From NCBI RefSeq assembly GCF_001699815.1, contig NZ_MCGB01000004.1, positions 1 through 49,007 of the forward strand: DNA of 49,007 nt, in the 5' to 3' direction. Position 1 is the first letter of the stretch, and each line of letters begins with the position of its first letter. The position numbers were made by a program, and so were the translations under genes. Below the pieces are notes generated by a model. It did not search any database. It was not told where the DNA came from and saw only the letters and a list, made by a program, of their open reading frames with translations. This document shows, piece by piece, positions 9,264 through 18,524 of the stretch. The stretch comes from Ralstonia pickettii. GTDB taxonomy: Bacteria; Pseudomonadota; Gammaproteobacteria; Burkholderiales; Burkholderiaceae.

Positions 9264-9280
9264 TGCACAAAAGAGGTGCT
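9264..9280 (+). promoter_or_regulatory. NtrC-like enhancer site 1 for glnA
   Basis: TGCAC-N7-GTGCT matches the NtrC dyad TGCAC-N7-GTGCA at 9 of 10 conserved positions. Its centre lies about 218 bp upstream of the predicted glnA start of transcription. The spacing to site 2 is 30 bp (three helical turns), like the paired high-affinity sites of enterobacterial glnA. Confidence 0.65.
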
Positions 9281-9293
9281 TATAGCATTTTCA

Positions 9294-9310
9294 TGCACCG
9301 TTTATGTGCG
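9294..9310 (+). promoter_or_regulatory. NtrC-like enhancer site 2 for glnA
   Basis: TGCAC-N7-GTGCG is the second NtrC-type dyad, with 9 of 10 conserved positions. It is centred at 9302, about 188 bp upstream of the predicted start of transcription and on the same face of the helix as site 1. Confidence 0.65.
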
Positions 9311-9462
9311 TTGGCTATGCTGCTTGAACAGCCTTAGCCCTATCAGCGGGAATTCGGCGGGAGGCGGTTCGGCCGGATTGCAGGGCGTGCGCACCGTGTC
9401 AGGCATGGGCTGGCGCAGTGCTGCACTGTTTGCGGGAGAGCTTGCCTGTTGTTGGGCCGGAA

Positions 9463-9480
9463 TTGGCATAGTTTCTGCTA
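9463..9480 (+). promoter_or_regulatory. Sigma-54 (-24/-12) promoter of glnA
   Basis: TTGGCATAGTTTCTGCTA has the invariant GG (9465-9466) and GC (9477-9478) exactly 10 bp apart, the defining spacing of RpoN promoters. Transcription should start near 9490, giving a 150-nt leader before the glnA ATG. Together with the two upstream NtrC dyads this is a standard nitrogen-regulated arrangement. The leader contains a short hairpin at 9506-9524. Confidence 0.72.
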
Positions 9481-9639
9481 AGATTCCCGCGGTCTTTTTC
9501 AGGGGCGTCCGTCCGTGTCGGACGACCTTGCTGGAAAGAAGATGTTTCGGAGTGAGGGCGGGTTGCGGCCGATTGCGCAGCGATCCGTCACACAACCGGC
9601 TCACAATACTTTGCGTTATTGCGCTACCAGGAGAATGGC

Positions 9640-11055
9640 ATGTCCCAAAGCATTGCAGACGTGATGAAGCTCGTGAAGGAAAACGACGTCAAGTTCGTCG
9701 ATTTCCGCTTCACCGATACCAAGGGTAAGGAGCAGCACGTCTCGGTCCCCGTTTCGCATTTCGACGAAGACAAGTTCGAAAGCGGTCACGCATTCGACGG
9801 CTCGTCGATCGCCGGCTGGAAAGGCATCGAAGCGTCGGACATGCTGCTGGTGCCGGATGCAAATACCGCGCACATCGACCCGTTTTACGAAGAGCCGACC
9901 CTGGTCCTGACCTGCGACGTGGTCGAGCCGTCGGACGGCAAGGGCTACGACCGCGACCCGCGCTCGATCGCCAAGCGCGCTGAAGCCTACCTGAAGAGCA
10001 CCGGCCTGGGCGACACCGCCTACTTTGGTCCGGAACCCGAATTCTTCATCTTCGACGGCGTGACCTGGAACATCGACATGCAGGGTTGCTTCGTGAAGAT
10101 CAATTCCGAAGAAGCTCCGTGGTCGTCGGGCAAGGAGTTCGAACACGGCAACTCGGGCCACCGTCCGGGCAAGAAGGGCGGCTACTTCCCGGTTGCCCCG
10201 ATCGACACGTTCCAAGACATGCGCTCGGAAATGTGCCTGATTCTGGAATCGCTGGGTATTCCCGTTGAAGTGCACCACCACGAAGTGGCAGGCCAAGGTC
10301 AGAACGAAATCGGCACGAAGTTCAGCACGCTGGTGCAACGCGCCGACTGGACCCAGCTGCAAAAGTACGTGATCCAGAACGTCGCGCACACCTATGGCAA
10401 GACGGCGACGTTCATGCCGAAGCCGGTCGTGGGCGACAACGGTTCGGGCATGCATGTTCACCAATCGGTGTGGAAAGATGGCCAGAACCTGTTCGCAGGC
10501 AATGGTTACGCTGGCCTGTCGGAATTCGCGCTGTATTACATCGGCGGCATCATCAAGCACGCCCGCGCGCTGAATGCCCTCACCAACCCGGGTACGAACT
10601 CGTACAAGCGTCTGGTGCCGGGCTTCGAGGCTCCGGTCAAGCTGGCTTACTCGGCACGTAACCGTTCGGCTTCGATCCGCATTCCGTACGTCGCCAACCC
10701 GAAGGGCCGTCGTATCGAGACCCGCTTCCCGGATCCGCTGATGAACCCGTACCTGGGCTTCTCGGCGCTGCTGATGGCCGGTCTGGATGGCGTGCAGAAC
10801 AAGATCCACCCGGGCGAAGCTGCCGACAAGAACCTGTACGACCTGCCGCCGGAAGAAGACGCAAAGATCCCGACCGTGTGCTCGAGCCTGGATCAGGCCC
10901 TCGAGTACCTGGACAAGGATCGCGAGTTCCTGACCCGCGGTGGTGTGTTCTCCAACGCCATGCTCGACGCCTACATCGAACTGAAGATGGAAGAAGTCAC
11001 GCGCTTCCGCATGACGACGCACCCGCTCGAGTTCGAGATGTACTACTCGCTGTAA
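9640..11055 (+). CDS. glnA: Glutamine synthetase, type I
   Basis: Makes glutamine from glutamate, ammonia and ATP; the dodecameric GSI-beta type. 471 residues, the usual length. Visible motifs: the beta-grasp N-domain, DGSSIAGW, the catalytic PEPEFFIFD segment, the [13 protein letters not shown]-binding loop, the [13 protein letters not shown] glutamate-flap region, and NLYDLPPEE, whose tyrosine (Y400) is the adenylylation site used by GlnE. The ATG at 9640 follows a good AGGAGA ribosome binding site; an in-frame TTG at 9619 is ignored. It is expressed from the sigma-54 promoter at 9463-9480 and followed by a strong terminator, so it is separated from ntrBC. Confidence 0.98.
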   Translation: MSQSIADVMKLVKENDVKFVDFRFTDTKGKEQHVSVPVSHFDEDKFESGHAFDGSSIAGWKGIEASDMLLVPDANTAHIDPFYEEPTLVLTCDVVEPSDGKGYDRDPRSIAKRAEAYLKSTGLGDTAYFGPEPEFFIFDGVTWNIDMQGCFVKINSEEAPWSSGKEFEHGNSGHRPGKKGGYFPVAPIDTFQDMRSEMCLILESLGIPVEVHHHEVAGQGQNEIGTKFSTLVQRADWTQLQKYVIQNVAHTYGKTATFMPKPVVGDNGSGMHVHQSVWKDGQNLFAGNGYAGLSEFALYYIGGIIKHARALNALTNPGTNSYKRLVPGFEAPVKLAYSARNRSASIRIPYVANPKGRRIETRFPDPLMNPYLGFSALLMAGLDGVQNKIHPGEAADKNLYDLPPEEDAKIPTVCSSLDQALEYLDKDREFLTRGGVFSNAMLDAYIELKMEEVTRFRMTTHPLEFEMYYSL

Positions 11056-11103
11056 TGTGCGAGCGCTCCGACCGATGTGTCGGGGCGAAGAGACGGTTGT
11101 GAG

Positions 11104-11135
11104 AGGAGGGGCGGCGCAGGTCGCCCTTCCTTTTT
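11104..11135 (+). terminator. Intrinsic terminator after glnA
   Basis: A 10-bp stem (11104-11113 with 11122-11131, one G-T pair) with an 8-nt loop is followed by TTTTT. It makes glnA monocistronic and forces the downstream DUF4124-ntrB-ntrC genes to use read-through or their own promoter. Confidence 0.8.
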
Positions 11136-11213
11136 ATGAAGCGGAGTTTTGTGGCTAGAATGAGCGTCCGCCGGACTCCGGCGCCCGATCGACGTATCCG
11201 CCAGGTTCCATTC

Positions 11214-11738
11214 ATGTTCCGTCCTTCCCCACGCATCGCATCCGGGCTGCTTGCCGCCGCTGCGGCGGTGTTTGCCACGCTGTCCGTGCAGGCTCCCGCG
11301 TACGCCGATGACGTCTATCTGTGCACCGGTCCGAACGGCGTGCCGGAGTACCGCAACAGCGGCAACGTGAAGGGCTGCAAGAAGTTGACGCTGCCCGATG
11401 TGGTGACCGTGCCCGGCACGCGAAGCCCGCGCAGTGCGGGTGCTGCACCCGCGCCGGCGCAAAACAATGCAGGCGGTGGCTTCCCCCGCGTGGACAACGC
11501 CACGCAGAAGGCGCGTGACGGCGAACGCCGCCAGGTGCTGGAAGCCGAGCTGGCAGACGAGGAGCGCAAGCTCCAGGCTTTGAAGACCGAATACAACAAC
11601 GGTCAGCCCGAGCGCCAGGGCAACGAACGTAACTATCAAAAGTATCTGGACCGCACCGCGCAGTTGAAGGGCGACATCGAGCGCAGCCAGGCCAATGTCG
11701 ATTCCATCCGCCGGGAGCTGGGCAATCTCAAGGACTAG
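11214..11738 (+). CDS. Exported DUF4124-type small protein upstream of ntrB
   Basis: 174 residues. It has a signal peptide (hydrophobic core at residues 10-26, AYA cleavage site), then a DUF4124-like segment (DVYLCTGPNGVPEYRN, with a second Cys in VKGCKKL), then a low-complexity linker and a charged helical, coiled-coil-like C-terminal half (about residues 100-170, rich in E, R, Q, L). The in-frame ATG at 11136 would put 26 basic residues before the signal peptide, so I choose 11214. DUF4124 proteins are periplasmic and of unknown function. The stop is 7 nt before the ntrB start, so it is probably co-transcribed with ntrBC. Confidence 0.82.
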   Translation: MFRPSPRIASGLLAAAAAVFATLSVQAPAYADDVYLCTGPNGVPEYRNSGNVKGCKKLTLPDVVTVPGTRSPRSAGAAPAPAQNNAGGGFPRVDNATQKARDGERRQVLEAELADEERKLQALKTEYNNGQPERQGNERNYQKYLDRTAQLKGDIERSQANVDSIRRELGNLKD

Positions 11739-11745
11739 ATGAACC

Positions 11746-12948
11746 ATGCGTCGACTGATCCGCAAAGCGGCACGCCGCGATGAACAGGAACAGACGACGC
11801 CATCCGCGCCGTCACCCTCCGCCGCCGGTGTGGAGGTCTCCGTAGGCGAGCCCATCGACGGGCCGCCGCCGATTCCGTTTTCACATGGTGCACCGCCATC
11901 ATTCCCTGGGCTCGACGCGGTGCCCAATCCCATCCTCTTCGTCCGCCATCCAGCGCTGACGGTCTTCTACGCCAACCCCGCCGCGGAAGCCGCGTTGGCC
12001 GTGTCTCGCCGCCAACTGGTGGAGATGTCGCTGTACGAGCTGTTTGCCGACCCGTCGGAGCTGGGCGAGATGATCGCCACCGTGGCGGCTCGCCAGTTCG
12101 ATGCCAAGCGGCGCGACGTGTCACTTGAGCGCGTCGGCCATGAGCCGCTGCACGCGCACGCCGTCGTGGGCGCGCTCGACTTTGTGCCCGGATCGGTGCT
12201 GCTTGAGCTGCTGCCCAACGAGCAGAAGATCCGTAGCGAGCGCGAGGAGCGTCTGCTCGACCTGACTTCCGCCAACAAAGAGCTGATCCGCAACCTTGCG
12301 CACGAGATCAAGAATCCGTTGGGCGGTATTCGCGGCGCGGCGCAGTTGCTGGAGTTCGAACTGCCGGAGCGCTCGCTGCGCGAGTACACGCAGGTCATCA
12401 TCAAGGAATCCGACCGGCTGCAGACCCTGGTCGACCGCCTGCTGGAACCGCACCGGCATCCGCATATCGTTGGCGATGTGAACATCCACGAGGTACTGGA
12501 GCGGGTGCGCTCGGTGGTGCTGGCGGAGTTTCCGCAGGGCCTGCGGATCGTGCGCGACTACGACGCGAGCCTGCCGGAGTTTCGCGGCGACAAGGAGCAG
12601 CTCATCCAGGCCGTGCTCAACATCGTTCACAACGCAGCGCATGCGCTGGGCCCTCGCATTGCGCAGGGCGATGGCGAGATCATTCTGCGCACACGCGTCG
12701 CACGCAAAGTTACGATTGCAAAACGTCTTTACAAGCTGGCATTGGACTTGCATGTAGTGGACAACGGTCCTGGTATCCCGGACGACATCCGCGAGCGAAT
12801 CTTCTTCCCGCTGGTGTCCGGCAGGGAGGGGGGAAGTGGGCTGGGCCTGACACTCGCGCAGACGTTCGTGCAGCAGCACGATGGTCTGATCGAATGCGAG
12901 AGCAGGCCAGGCCAGACGGATTTCCGCATTCTCGTGCCGCTGCACTGA
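11746..12948 (+). CDS. ntrB: Nitrogen regulation sensor histidine kinase NtrB (GlnL)
   Basis: Cytoplasmic kinase/phosphatase of the NtrC regulator, controlled by PII. 400 residues without membrane helices. A basic, proline-rich N-terminus is followed by a PAS domain (about 55-160), the dimerisation/phosphoacceptor segment NLAHEIKNPLGG with His186, the N-box HNAAHALG, the G1 box VVDNGPGIPDD and the G2-type SGLGLTLAQ. E. coli NtrB is about 350 residues; the extra length is the N-terminal extension. ntrC follows after a 70-nt gap. This is the standard NtrBC pair, here split from glnA by the DUF4124 gene. Confidence 0.95.
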   Translation: MRRLIRKAARRDEQEQTTPSAPSPSAAGVEVSVGEPIDGPPPIPFSHGAPPSFPGLDAVPNPILFVRHPALTVFYANPAAEAALAVSRRQLVEMSLYELFADPSELGEMIATVAARQFDAKRRDVSLERVGHEPLHAHAVVGALDFVPGSVLLELLPNEQKIRSEREERLLDLTSANKELIRNLAHEIKNPLGGIRGAAQLLEFELPERSLREYTQVIIKESDRLQTLVDRLLEPHRHPHIVGDVNIHEVLERVRSVVLAEFPQGLRIVRDYDASLPEFRGDKEQLIQAVLNIVHNAAHALGPRIAQGDGEIILRTRVARKVTIAKRLYKLALDLHVVDNGPGIPDDIRERIFFPLVSGREGGSGLGLTLAQTFVQQHDGLIECESRPGQTDFRILVPLH

Positions 12949-13018
12949 AGCGCCTCAGCTTCAATAACGCAGCGCGAGGCGGCCCAGGCGAGACGAAGTC
13001 AAGCAGACGAACCAACAC

Positions 13019-14527
13019 ATGAAGCCAATCTGGATAGTCGACGACGATCAATCCATCCGCTGGGTCCTTGAGAAGGCGCTGGCGCGTGAGAGCCTGCTCT
13101 CGCGCAGCTTTACCAACGTGCGCGATGCGCTCAACGCGCTCGACGAAGAAACACCGCAAGTCCTGATCTCGGACGTCCGTATGCCGGGCGGCTCGGGGCT
13201 GGATCTGCTGCAGGCCATCAAGGCCAAACACCCCGGACTGCCGGTCATCATCATGACCGCATATTCGGACCTGGACAGCGCCGTGGCGGCGTTCCAGGGC
13301 GGCGCGTTTGAATACCTGGCCAAGCCGTTCGACGTGGATCGTGCGGTCGAACTGATCCGCCGCGCGCTGGAAGAGAGCCTGCGCGAAGAGGAGATCGACG
13401 ATCGCCTGAGCGACGCGCCTGAGATTCTCGGGCAGGCGCCGGCCATGCAGGACGTGTTCCGCGCGATCGGGCGGCTGTCGCAGTCCAACGTGACGGTGCT
13501 GATCACCGGCGAATCCGGCACGGGTAAGGAGCTGGTGGCACGGGCGCTGCATAAGCACAGCCCGCGTGCGAGCGGCCCCTTTATCGCACTGAACACCGCG
13601 GCGATTCCGAAAGACTTGCTGGAATCCGAGCTGTTTGGCCATGAGCGCGGCGCCTTTACTGGCGCGCAGACCATGCGCCGCGGCCGCTTTGAGCAAGCCG
13701 AGGGCGGCACGCTGTTCCTCGATGAAATCGGCGACATGCCGTTCGATCTGCAGACGCGCTTACTGCGCGTGCTGTCGGACGGCCACTTCTATCGCGTGGG
13801 CGGCCACAACCCGCTCAAGGCCAACGTGCGCGTCATCGCGGCCACGCACCAGAATCTTGAAACCCGCGTCAAGGACGGTCTGTTCCGCGAGGACTTGTTT
13901 CACCGCCTGAACGTGATCCGTCTGCGCTTGCCGGCGCTGCGCGAACGCCCGGAAGACATCACGCTGCTGGCGCGCCATTTCTTGCAGAAGAGTGCCAAGG
14001 AGCTGGGCGTGGAGCCCAAGCGCATGTCGGACGATGCGCTGGCGCATATCGCCACGCTGCCGTTCCCCGGCAACGTGCGGCAACTGGAAAACCTCTGCAA
14101 CTGGCTCACTGTGATGGCGCCGGCGCAGACCATTGAAAGCAAGGATCTGCCCGCCGACCTGGTGCGAGGCAACGCGCAGATGCTACCGGTCATGGGCGAG
14201 GCCGCGGCTCGCCCAGCCTTCATCGGCGAGCCGTCGCATGGTGGCGAACCGTATGGTGTTACGCCGTCGGTCGATACGTTGCTCTCAAGCTCTGCAGCGG
14301 GGGCATCCATCGCAGCAGGTTGGGAGCGCGCGCTCGCGGGCGAGGCCAAGGCCATGCTCGAAGCGGGCCAGCCCGACGTCATGGACGCACTTACGCGACG
14401 CTTCGAGAAGGCGATTCTTGAGGCTGCGCTGGGTGTCACGCGCGGGCGCCGTGTTGAAGCGGCAACGCGTCTGGGCATCGGCCGCAACACCATCACGCGC
14501 AAATTGCAGGAGCTTGGCTTCGACTGA
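13019..14527 (+). CDS. ntrC: Nitrogen regulation response regulator NtrC (GlnG)
   Basis: Sigma-54-dependent activator of nitrogen-limitation genes such as glnA. 502 residues. Receiver domain 1-120 with acidic pocket D8-D10, phosphoacceptor D52 and K102. AAA+ domain with Walker A GESGTGKE (164-171), the sigma-54 contact loop GAFTGA (211-216) and Walker B LFLDE (232-236). After a linker comes a Fis-type helix-turn-helix at the C-terminus (RRVEAATRLGIGRNTITRKL). All residues needed for phosphorylation and for remodelling of the closed complex are present. It is the expected binder of the two dyads upstream of glnA. A strong terminator follows. Confidence 0.97.
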   Translation: MKPIWIVDDDQSIRWVLEKALARESLLSRSFTNVRDALNALDEETPQVLISDVRMPGGSGLDLLQAIKAKHPGLPVIIMTAYSDLDSAVAAFQGGAFEYLAKPFDVDRAVELIRRALEESLREEEIDDRLSDAPEILGQAPAMQDVFRAIGRLSQSNVTVLITGESGTGKELVARALHKHSPRASGPFIALNTAAIPKDLLESELFGHERGAFTGAQTMRRGRFEQAEGGTLFLDEIGDMPFDLQTRLLRVLSDGHFYRVGGHNPLKANVRVIAATHQNLETRVKDGLFREDLFHRLNVIRLRLPALRERPEDITLLARHFLQKSAKELGVEPKRMSDDALAHIATLPFPGNVRQLENLCNWLTVMAPAQTIESKDLPADLVRGNAQMLPVMGEAAARPAFIGEPSHGGEPYGVTPSVDTLLSSSAAGASIAAGWERALAGEAKAMLEAGQPDVMDALTRRFEKAILEAALGVTRGRRVEAATRLGIGRNTITRKLQELGFD

Positions 14528-14582
14528 CGTGCCGTCAGCGGGGCCAGTCCACTGGATATCGTCGAGCTTGGCGATTGGGATT

Positions 14583-14618
14583 GGGCGGATTTCCGATAAG
14601 GGAATCCGCCCTTTTTTT
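14583..14618 (+). terminator. Intrinsic terminator after ntrC
   Basis: A 12-bp stem (14583-14594 with 14600-14611, one G-T pair) with a GATAA loop is followed by seven Ts. It ends the DUF4124-ntrB-ntrC unit. Confidence 0.88.
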
Positions 14619-14642
14619 GGCGGCCGAGAATGCGTGCTGCGC

Positions 14643-14972
14643 TTAGTGCAGCTTGTGCTTGAGCTGCGACAGCTCTTCATGCGCGCGCATCACGGCAGAT
14701 TCCACGGAATGGTCCACCTTGCCGCTGGCGTTCTGGCAGGCCATTTTTGCGCGGTCGGAACAGGCTTCGAGCTTGTCGATGGCTTCTACGAAAGTCAGCT
14801 GGTCTTCAGCGCCTTCCAGGCGCGAGTGGCATTGGCGGGCTTGGTCGTCCAGTTGCTGGATCGATTGCTTCAGCGCGTCAGGCACGTCCTTGTGCGAGGC
14901 GCAGGTCCGGGCCAGTTCGGCGATGGTGCTTTCCGCATGTTCAAAACGCTGGCGCAGTTTCTCTGGTTGCAT
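14643..14972 (-). CDS. Small helical protein of unknown function
   Basis: 109 residues, no signal peptide or membrane segment. The sequence is almost entirely charged and helical (AESTIAELARTC, ALKQSIQQLDDQARQC, AHEELSQLKHKLH) with four cysteines at regular helical positions, which suggests a helical hairpin or coiled coil. The ATG is preceded on its own strand by an AGGAG ribosome binding site (GACAGGAGCCCCCC, 14973-14986). I do not recognise the family. It lies alone between ntrC and the HAD gene. Confidence 0.7.
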   Translation of the reverse strand: MQPEKLRQRFEHAESTIAELARTCASHKDVPDALKQSIQQLDDQARQCHSRLEGAEDQLTFVEAIDKLEACSDRAKMACQNASGKVDHSVESAVMRAHEELSQLKHKLH

Positions 14973-15140
14973 GGGGGGCTCCTGTCGGTTGCGTTAAAAA
15001 GGCGTTGGCGCCGCATGCACCGTTATGAGGCCGTCACATGGTGCAAAGCGGTGCAACGCCCAATTTCGGCGCAAGCGGCATGCCGCGTGCGGCAAGCGAC
15101 GCTGGGTCTCCAGCGCGTGTTGCGGTGCAGGAATGCCGCG

Positions 15141-16034
15141 TCAGTCGCGCGGCGCGGGGAGGGCTAGGGAACGCGCTTCCAGGATGCGCTCGGCGACTTC
15201 GGCAAAACCGCCGCCGCCTTCGGCCTCGGTGAGGTACGCCGGCGGCACGGGCAACATATCGATCACGTCCAGCACATTGGCCACACCCACCGAGAGCGGG
15301 AAGAACTCGAACATTGCCGCATCGTTGGCGGAGTCGCCCACGAACACCCAGCGTTCGCGCTCGGCATGCAGGTCGAGGCCGAATGCGCGGCGCGCGAGCG
15401 ACACGCTGGCGCTCAGCTTGTCGTGCTTGCCGAACCAGCCGTTGATGTGAATCGAACTGACGGTGGCGTGCATCCCGTGCGTACGCATGATGTCGACGAT
15501 GTGCCGCACGGCGTGCTGCGGCAGCGGCGGGACTTGTTCGGCATGGTCGACGGCCAGATCCGCCGCGTGCCAGGCTTGATCCGTCGCCAGCGCTGAACCC
15601 GGCACGGCACGCCGGATCTCTGCACCCACTTCACGGATGCGCTCGAGGTTGCGTGCGCGCGTTTGCGCGTCGTCCACGAAATCGGTGGCCAGATGCCCGC
15701 GCGAATCGACGCGCATGGCAAACGCGCCGTTCTCGCCGATCACCGCATCAACGGGCCACAACCGCGCAATGACTTCGCACCAGGCAATCGACCGGCCGGT
15801 GACGGGCACGACCTTGATGCCGGCGCGATGCAAGCGCTCCAGCGCCGAGTACGTGTGCGCGGGCAGCTTGCCCTTCGTCGTGAGGGTTCCATCCACGTCG
15901 GTGAAGATGCCGGTGATATTGCGCAGTGCATCATCCGAGAGCTGATGCAGGGCCAGCGGAACACGCCGGTCGGCAACGAGGGGCGCGGTTCCAGGCGAGT
16001 CTGGAGCGGCAGGAGTGGTGGGTGGAGCGAGCAT
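15141..16034 (-). CDS. HAD-superfamily (IIB-like) hydrolase
   Basis: 297 residues. Motif I is [10 protein letters not shown] (nucleophile and acid/base aspartates), motif II VTGRS, and the C-terminal motif [10 protein letters not shown] supplies the metal ligands; the IIB-type cap lies between. Relatives include sugar-phosphate and mannosyl-3-phosphoglycerate phosphatases, but the substrate cannot be read from sequence. The frame extends upstream to 16139, but the ATG at 16034 starts the conserved protein after a short proline-rich stretch; upstream codons overlap the ugp promoter region. It is divergent from ugpB. Confidence 0.85.
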   Translation of the reverse strand: MLAPPTTPAAPDSPGTAPLVADRRVPLALHQLSDDALRNITGIFTDVDGTLTTKGKLPAHTYSALERLHRAGIKVVPVTGRSIAWCEVIARLWPVDAVIGENGAFAMRVDSRGHLATDFVDDAQTRARNLERIREVGAEIRRAVPGSALATDQAWHAADLAVDHAEQVPPLPQHAVRHIVDIMRTHGMHATVSSIHINGWFGKHDKLSASVSLARRAFGLDLHAERERWVFVGDSANDAAMFEFFPLSVGVANVLDVIDMLPVPPAYLTEAEGGGGFAEVAERILEARSLALPAPRD

Positions 16035-16143
16035 GCTGCGAGTGCAATAGAGAGTGTTTTCAGCCCATTCTAACGGCCGTTGCAAGCCAAACCTTGGAGG
16101 GATTTCCCGATTTCTTTGTGACAGAAAGCCAAGTAACATCCCG

Positions 16144-16175
16144 CTGTCATAAAAATGACCGACCGTGCATATACA
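16144..16175 (+). promoter_or_regulatory. Candidate Pho box and -10 of the ugp operon
   Basis: CTGTCATAAAA (16144-16154) is a perfect PhoB 11-bp unit. The flanking units are weaker: GTAACAT upstream in phase at 16133 and ATGACCG downstream at 16155. TATACA at 16170-16175 sits at the right distance for a -10. Phosphate-starvation control of ugp by PhoB is established in E. coli, so this fits. TGACAG at 16119-16124 forms an inverted pair with CTGTCA and may matter for the divergent HAD gene. Confidence 0.45.
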
Positions 16176-16231
16176 GTCGGCGCGCCGTGGGCGGAGCGAG
16201 GGAGCCCGCCGGGTCGAAACAAGGAGAAATG

Positions 16232-17548
16232 ATGTCGATCAAGAAGATTGCGGGTGCGGCGGCAGTACTGGCCGCGTGTACGTTTGCGCAGGGCGCGTAC
16301 GCAGTGACGGAAATCCAATGGTGGCATTCGATGGAAGGCGCCTTGAACGACAAGGTGAACGAGATCGCCACCAAGTTCAATGCCAGCCAGTCCGATTACA
16401 AGATCGTGCCGGTCTACAAGGGCCAATACGATGAATCGCTGGCTGCGGGCATTGCGGCGTTCCGCGCCGGCAATGCACCGGCCATCCTGCAAGTGTTCGA
16501 GGTTGGTACCGCAACGATGATGAACGCCAAGGGCGCCATTGTGCCGGTGGCCAAGATCATGAAGGACGCCGGCGAGAAGTTCGACCCGAAGGCCTATGTG
16601 CCGGCCGTGGCGGGCTACTACACGTCGAACAAGGGCGAGATGCTGTCGTTCCCGTTCAACAGTTCGACGACGATCATGTATTACAACAAGGACGCCTTCA
16701 AGAAGGCTGGCCTTGACCCGAACAAGCCGCCCGCAACGTGGCAGGAAGTGGCTGTCGATGCGGCCAAGCTGAAGGCAGCTGGTGTGCCCTGCGGTTACAC
16801 GACCGACTGGCAGTCATGGGTGCATCTGGAGAGCTTCTCGGCGTGGCACAACGTGTCGTTCGCGACCGAGAACAACGGCTTTGGTGGCGCCAAGGCCCGC
16901 TTGAACTTCAACGGTCCGGTGCAGATCAAGCATATCGAGAACCTGCTCGACATGCAGAAGAAGGGCTACTTCACCTACGCCGGCCGCAAGGACGAGCCGA
17001 AGGCGAAGTTCATCGCGGGTGAGTGCGCCATGCACACGGGTTCGTCGGCAGCGCTGGCGAACATCCGCAAGAACGCCAAGTTCAACTTCAGCCCGGCACC
17101 GCTGCCGTATGAAGCCGGCGTGCCGGGTGCCCCGCAGAACACGATCATCGGCGGCGCTTCGCTGTGGGTGATGGGCGGCCACAAGGCTGAAGAGTACAAG
17201 GGCGTGGCGAAGTTCTTCACGTTCCTGTCGCGTCCGGAAATGCAGGCCGACTGGCACCAGTCGACGGGTTATCTGCCCGTGACGCTGGAAGCGTATGAGC
17301 TGACCAAGAAGTCCGGCTTCTATGAGAAGAACCCGGGCGCCGACGTGGCCGTCAAGCAGATGATCGTCAAGACGACCGACAAGTCGCGCGGCATTCGTCT
17401 GGGCAACTTCCCGCAGATCCGTCAGGTGATCGACGAAGAGCTGGAATCCGTCTGGGCGGGCAAGAAGACGCCGAAGGAAGCGCTGGACACGGCAGTGTCA
17501 CGCGGCAACGAGCTGCTCGTCCGCTTCGAGAAGACCGTCAAGGAATAA
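16232..17548 (+). CDS. ugpB: sn-Glycerol-3-phosphate ABC transporter, periplasmic binding protein UgpB
   Basis: Captures glycerol-3-phosphate and glycerophosphodiesters in the periplasm for the UgpAEC importer. 438 residues including a signal peptide cleaved after GAYA. The mature start [20 protein letters not shown] and the segments [20 protein letters not shown] and [11 protein letters not shown] are typical of UgpB. An AAGGAG box at 16221-16226 is 5 nt from this ATG and only 2 nt from the adjacent ATG at 16229, so I prefer 16232. First gene of ugpBAECQ, behind a Pho-like promoter and followed by hairpins that may set its level above that of the permease. Confidence 0.96.
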   Translation: MSIKKIAGAAAVLAACTFAQGAYAVTEIQWWHSMEGALNDKVNEIATKFNASQSDYKIVPVYKGQYDESLAAGIAAFRAGNAPAILQVFEVGTATMMNAKGAIVPVAKIMKDAGEKFDPKAYVPAVAGYYTSNKGEMLSFPFNSSTTIMYYNKDAFKKAGLDPNKPPATWQEVAVDAAKLKAAGVPCGYTTDWQSWVHLESFSAWHNVSFATENNGFGGAKARLNFNGPVQIKHIENLLDMQKKGYFTYAGRKDEPKAKFIAGECAMHTGSSAALANIRKNAKFNFSPAPLPYEAGVPGAPQNTIIGGASLWVMGGHKAEEYKGVAKFFTFLSRPEMQADWHQSTGYLPVTLEAYELTKKSGFYEKNPGADVAVKQMIVKTTDKSRGIRLGNFPQIRQVIDEELESVWAGKKTPKEALDTAVSRGNELLVRFEKTVKE

Positions 17549-17614
17549 GCGCCGATTCGGCGCTCGTCTAAACCGCCGGCCTCGTGCGCTTGCACCGGCC
17601 GGCGGTGCGTTTTT
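17548..17614 (+). terminator. Double hairpin between ugpB and ugpA (partial terminator)
   Basis: Hairpin 1 has a 7-bp stem (17548-17554 with 17558-17564) starting at the last base of the ugpB stop codon. Hairpin 2 pairs 17572-17581 with 17597-17606 (10 bp) and contains a nested GTGC/GCAC stem (17584-17595); a T-run at 17610-17614 follows. Only 76 nt separate the genes, so ugpA must be reached by read-through. Such elements usually protect the upstream binding-protein mRNA and lower permease expression. Confidence 0.6.
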
Positions 17615-17624
17615 GGAATGTCGC

Positions 17625-18506
17625 ATGGAAAAACGCGTCGTTTTCCGATCGCGCTGGCTGCCGTATGTGCTGGTCGCCCCGCAGATCGTCGTCACTCTGG
17701 TGTTCTTCTTCTGGCCCGCGGGGCAGGCGCTGTATCAGTCGCTGCTGCGCCAGGATGCCTTCGGCATCAACCTCGAATTCGTGGGGCTGGAGAACTTTCA
17801 CGACCTGTTTGCCGATCCGACCTATCTCGGTTCGTTCAAGACCACGGCCGTATTCGCCATTGGCGTCGCGCTGGTCGGTCTCGGCACCTCGCTGGCGCTG
17901 GCGTACTTTGCTGATCGCGCGTTGCGTGGCGCCACGTTCTACAAGACCCTGCTGATCTGGCCGTATGCGATTGCACCGGCTGTGGCGGGTGTGCTGTGGA
18001 GCTTCCTCTTCAACCCGTCACTGGGCATCGTGTCGTTCATGATCCGCAAGATGGGCGTGGACTGGAACTTTGTGCTCAACGGCGGGCAGGCACTGACGCT
18101 GGTGGTCATCATCGCGGCGTGGAAGCAGATCAGCTACAACTTCCTCTTCTTCCTGGCTGGGCTGCAGAGCATTCCGAAGTCGCTGATCGAAGCAGCCGCC
18201 ATTGACGGTGCCGGGCCGTGGAGGCGCTTCTGGTCGATCGTCTTTCCGCTGCTGTCGCCCACCACGTTCTTCCTGATGGTGGTGAACGTTGTGTATGCGT
18301 TCTTCGACACCTTCGCCATCATCGATTCGGTCACGCAGGGCGGCCCGTTCAAGGCGACGGAGACGCTGGTGTTCAAGGTTTATCAAGACGGCGTGCGCGG
18401 TCTGGATATCGGCGGATCTGCGGCTCAGTCGGTGATCCTCATGGGCTTGGTCATCGTGCTGACGATCGTCCAGTTCCGTTACGTTGAACGCAAAGTCCAA
18501 TACTGA
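17625..18506 (+). CDS. ugpA: sn-Glycerol-3-phosphate ABC transporter permease UgpA
   Basis: Inner-membrane permease subunit of the Ugp importer. 293 residues, matching the family, with six predicted membrane helices. The permease EAA loop, which docks on the ATPase, is at [20 protein letters not shown]. An in-frame ATG at 17613 lies in the hairpin and T-run region; the ATG at 17625 gives the usual UgpA N-terminus (MEKRVVF). Separated from ugpB by strong hairpins and from ugpE by 18 nt with a good ribosome binding site. Confidence 0.95.
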   Translation: MEKRVVFRSRWLPYVLVAPQIVVTLVFFFWPAGQALYQSLLRQDAFGINLEFVGLENFHDLFADPTYLGSFKTTAVFAIGVALVGLGTSLALAYFADRALRGATFYKTLLIWPYAIAPAVAGVLWSFLFNPSLGIVSFMIRKMGVDWNFVLNGGQALTLVVIIAAWKQISYNFLFFLAGLQSIPKSLIEAAAIDGAGPWRRFWSIVFPLLSPTTFFLMVVNVVYAFFDTFAIIDSVTQGGPFKATETLVFKVYQDGVRGLDIGGSAAQSVILMGLVIVLTIVQFRYVERKVQY

Positions 18507-18524
18507 AAGGAGGGCAACCGCACC

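Noticed and set aside
15926-16228. N-terminal extension of ugpB to 15926
   Set aside because: It would run through the divergent HAD gene start and the Pho-like promoter, and would bury the signal peptide.
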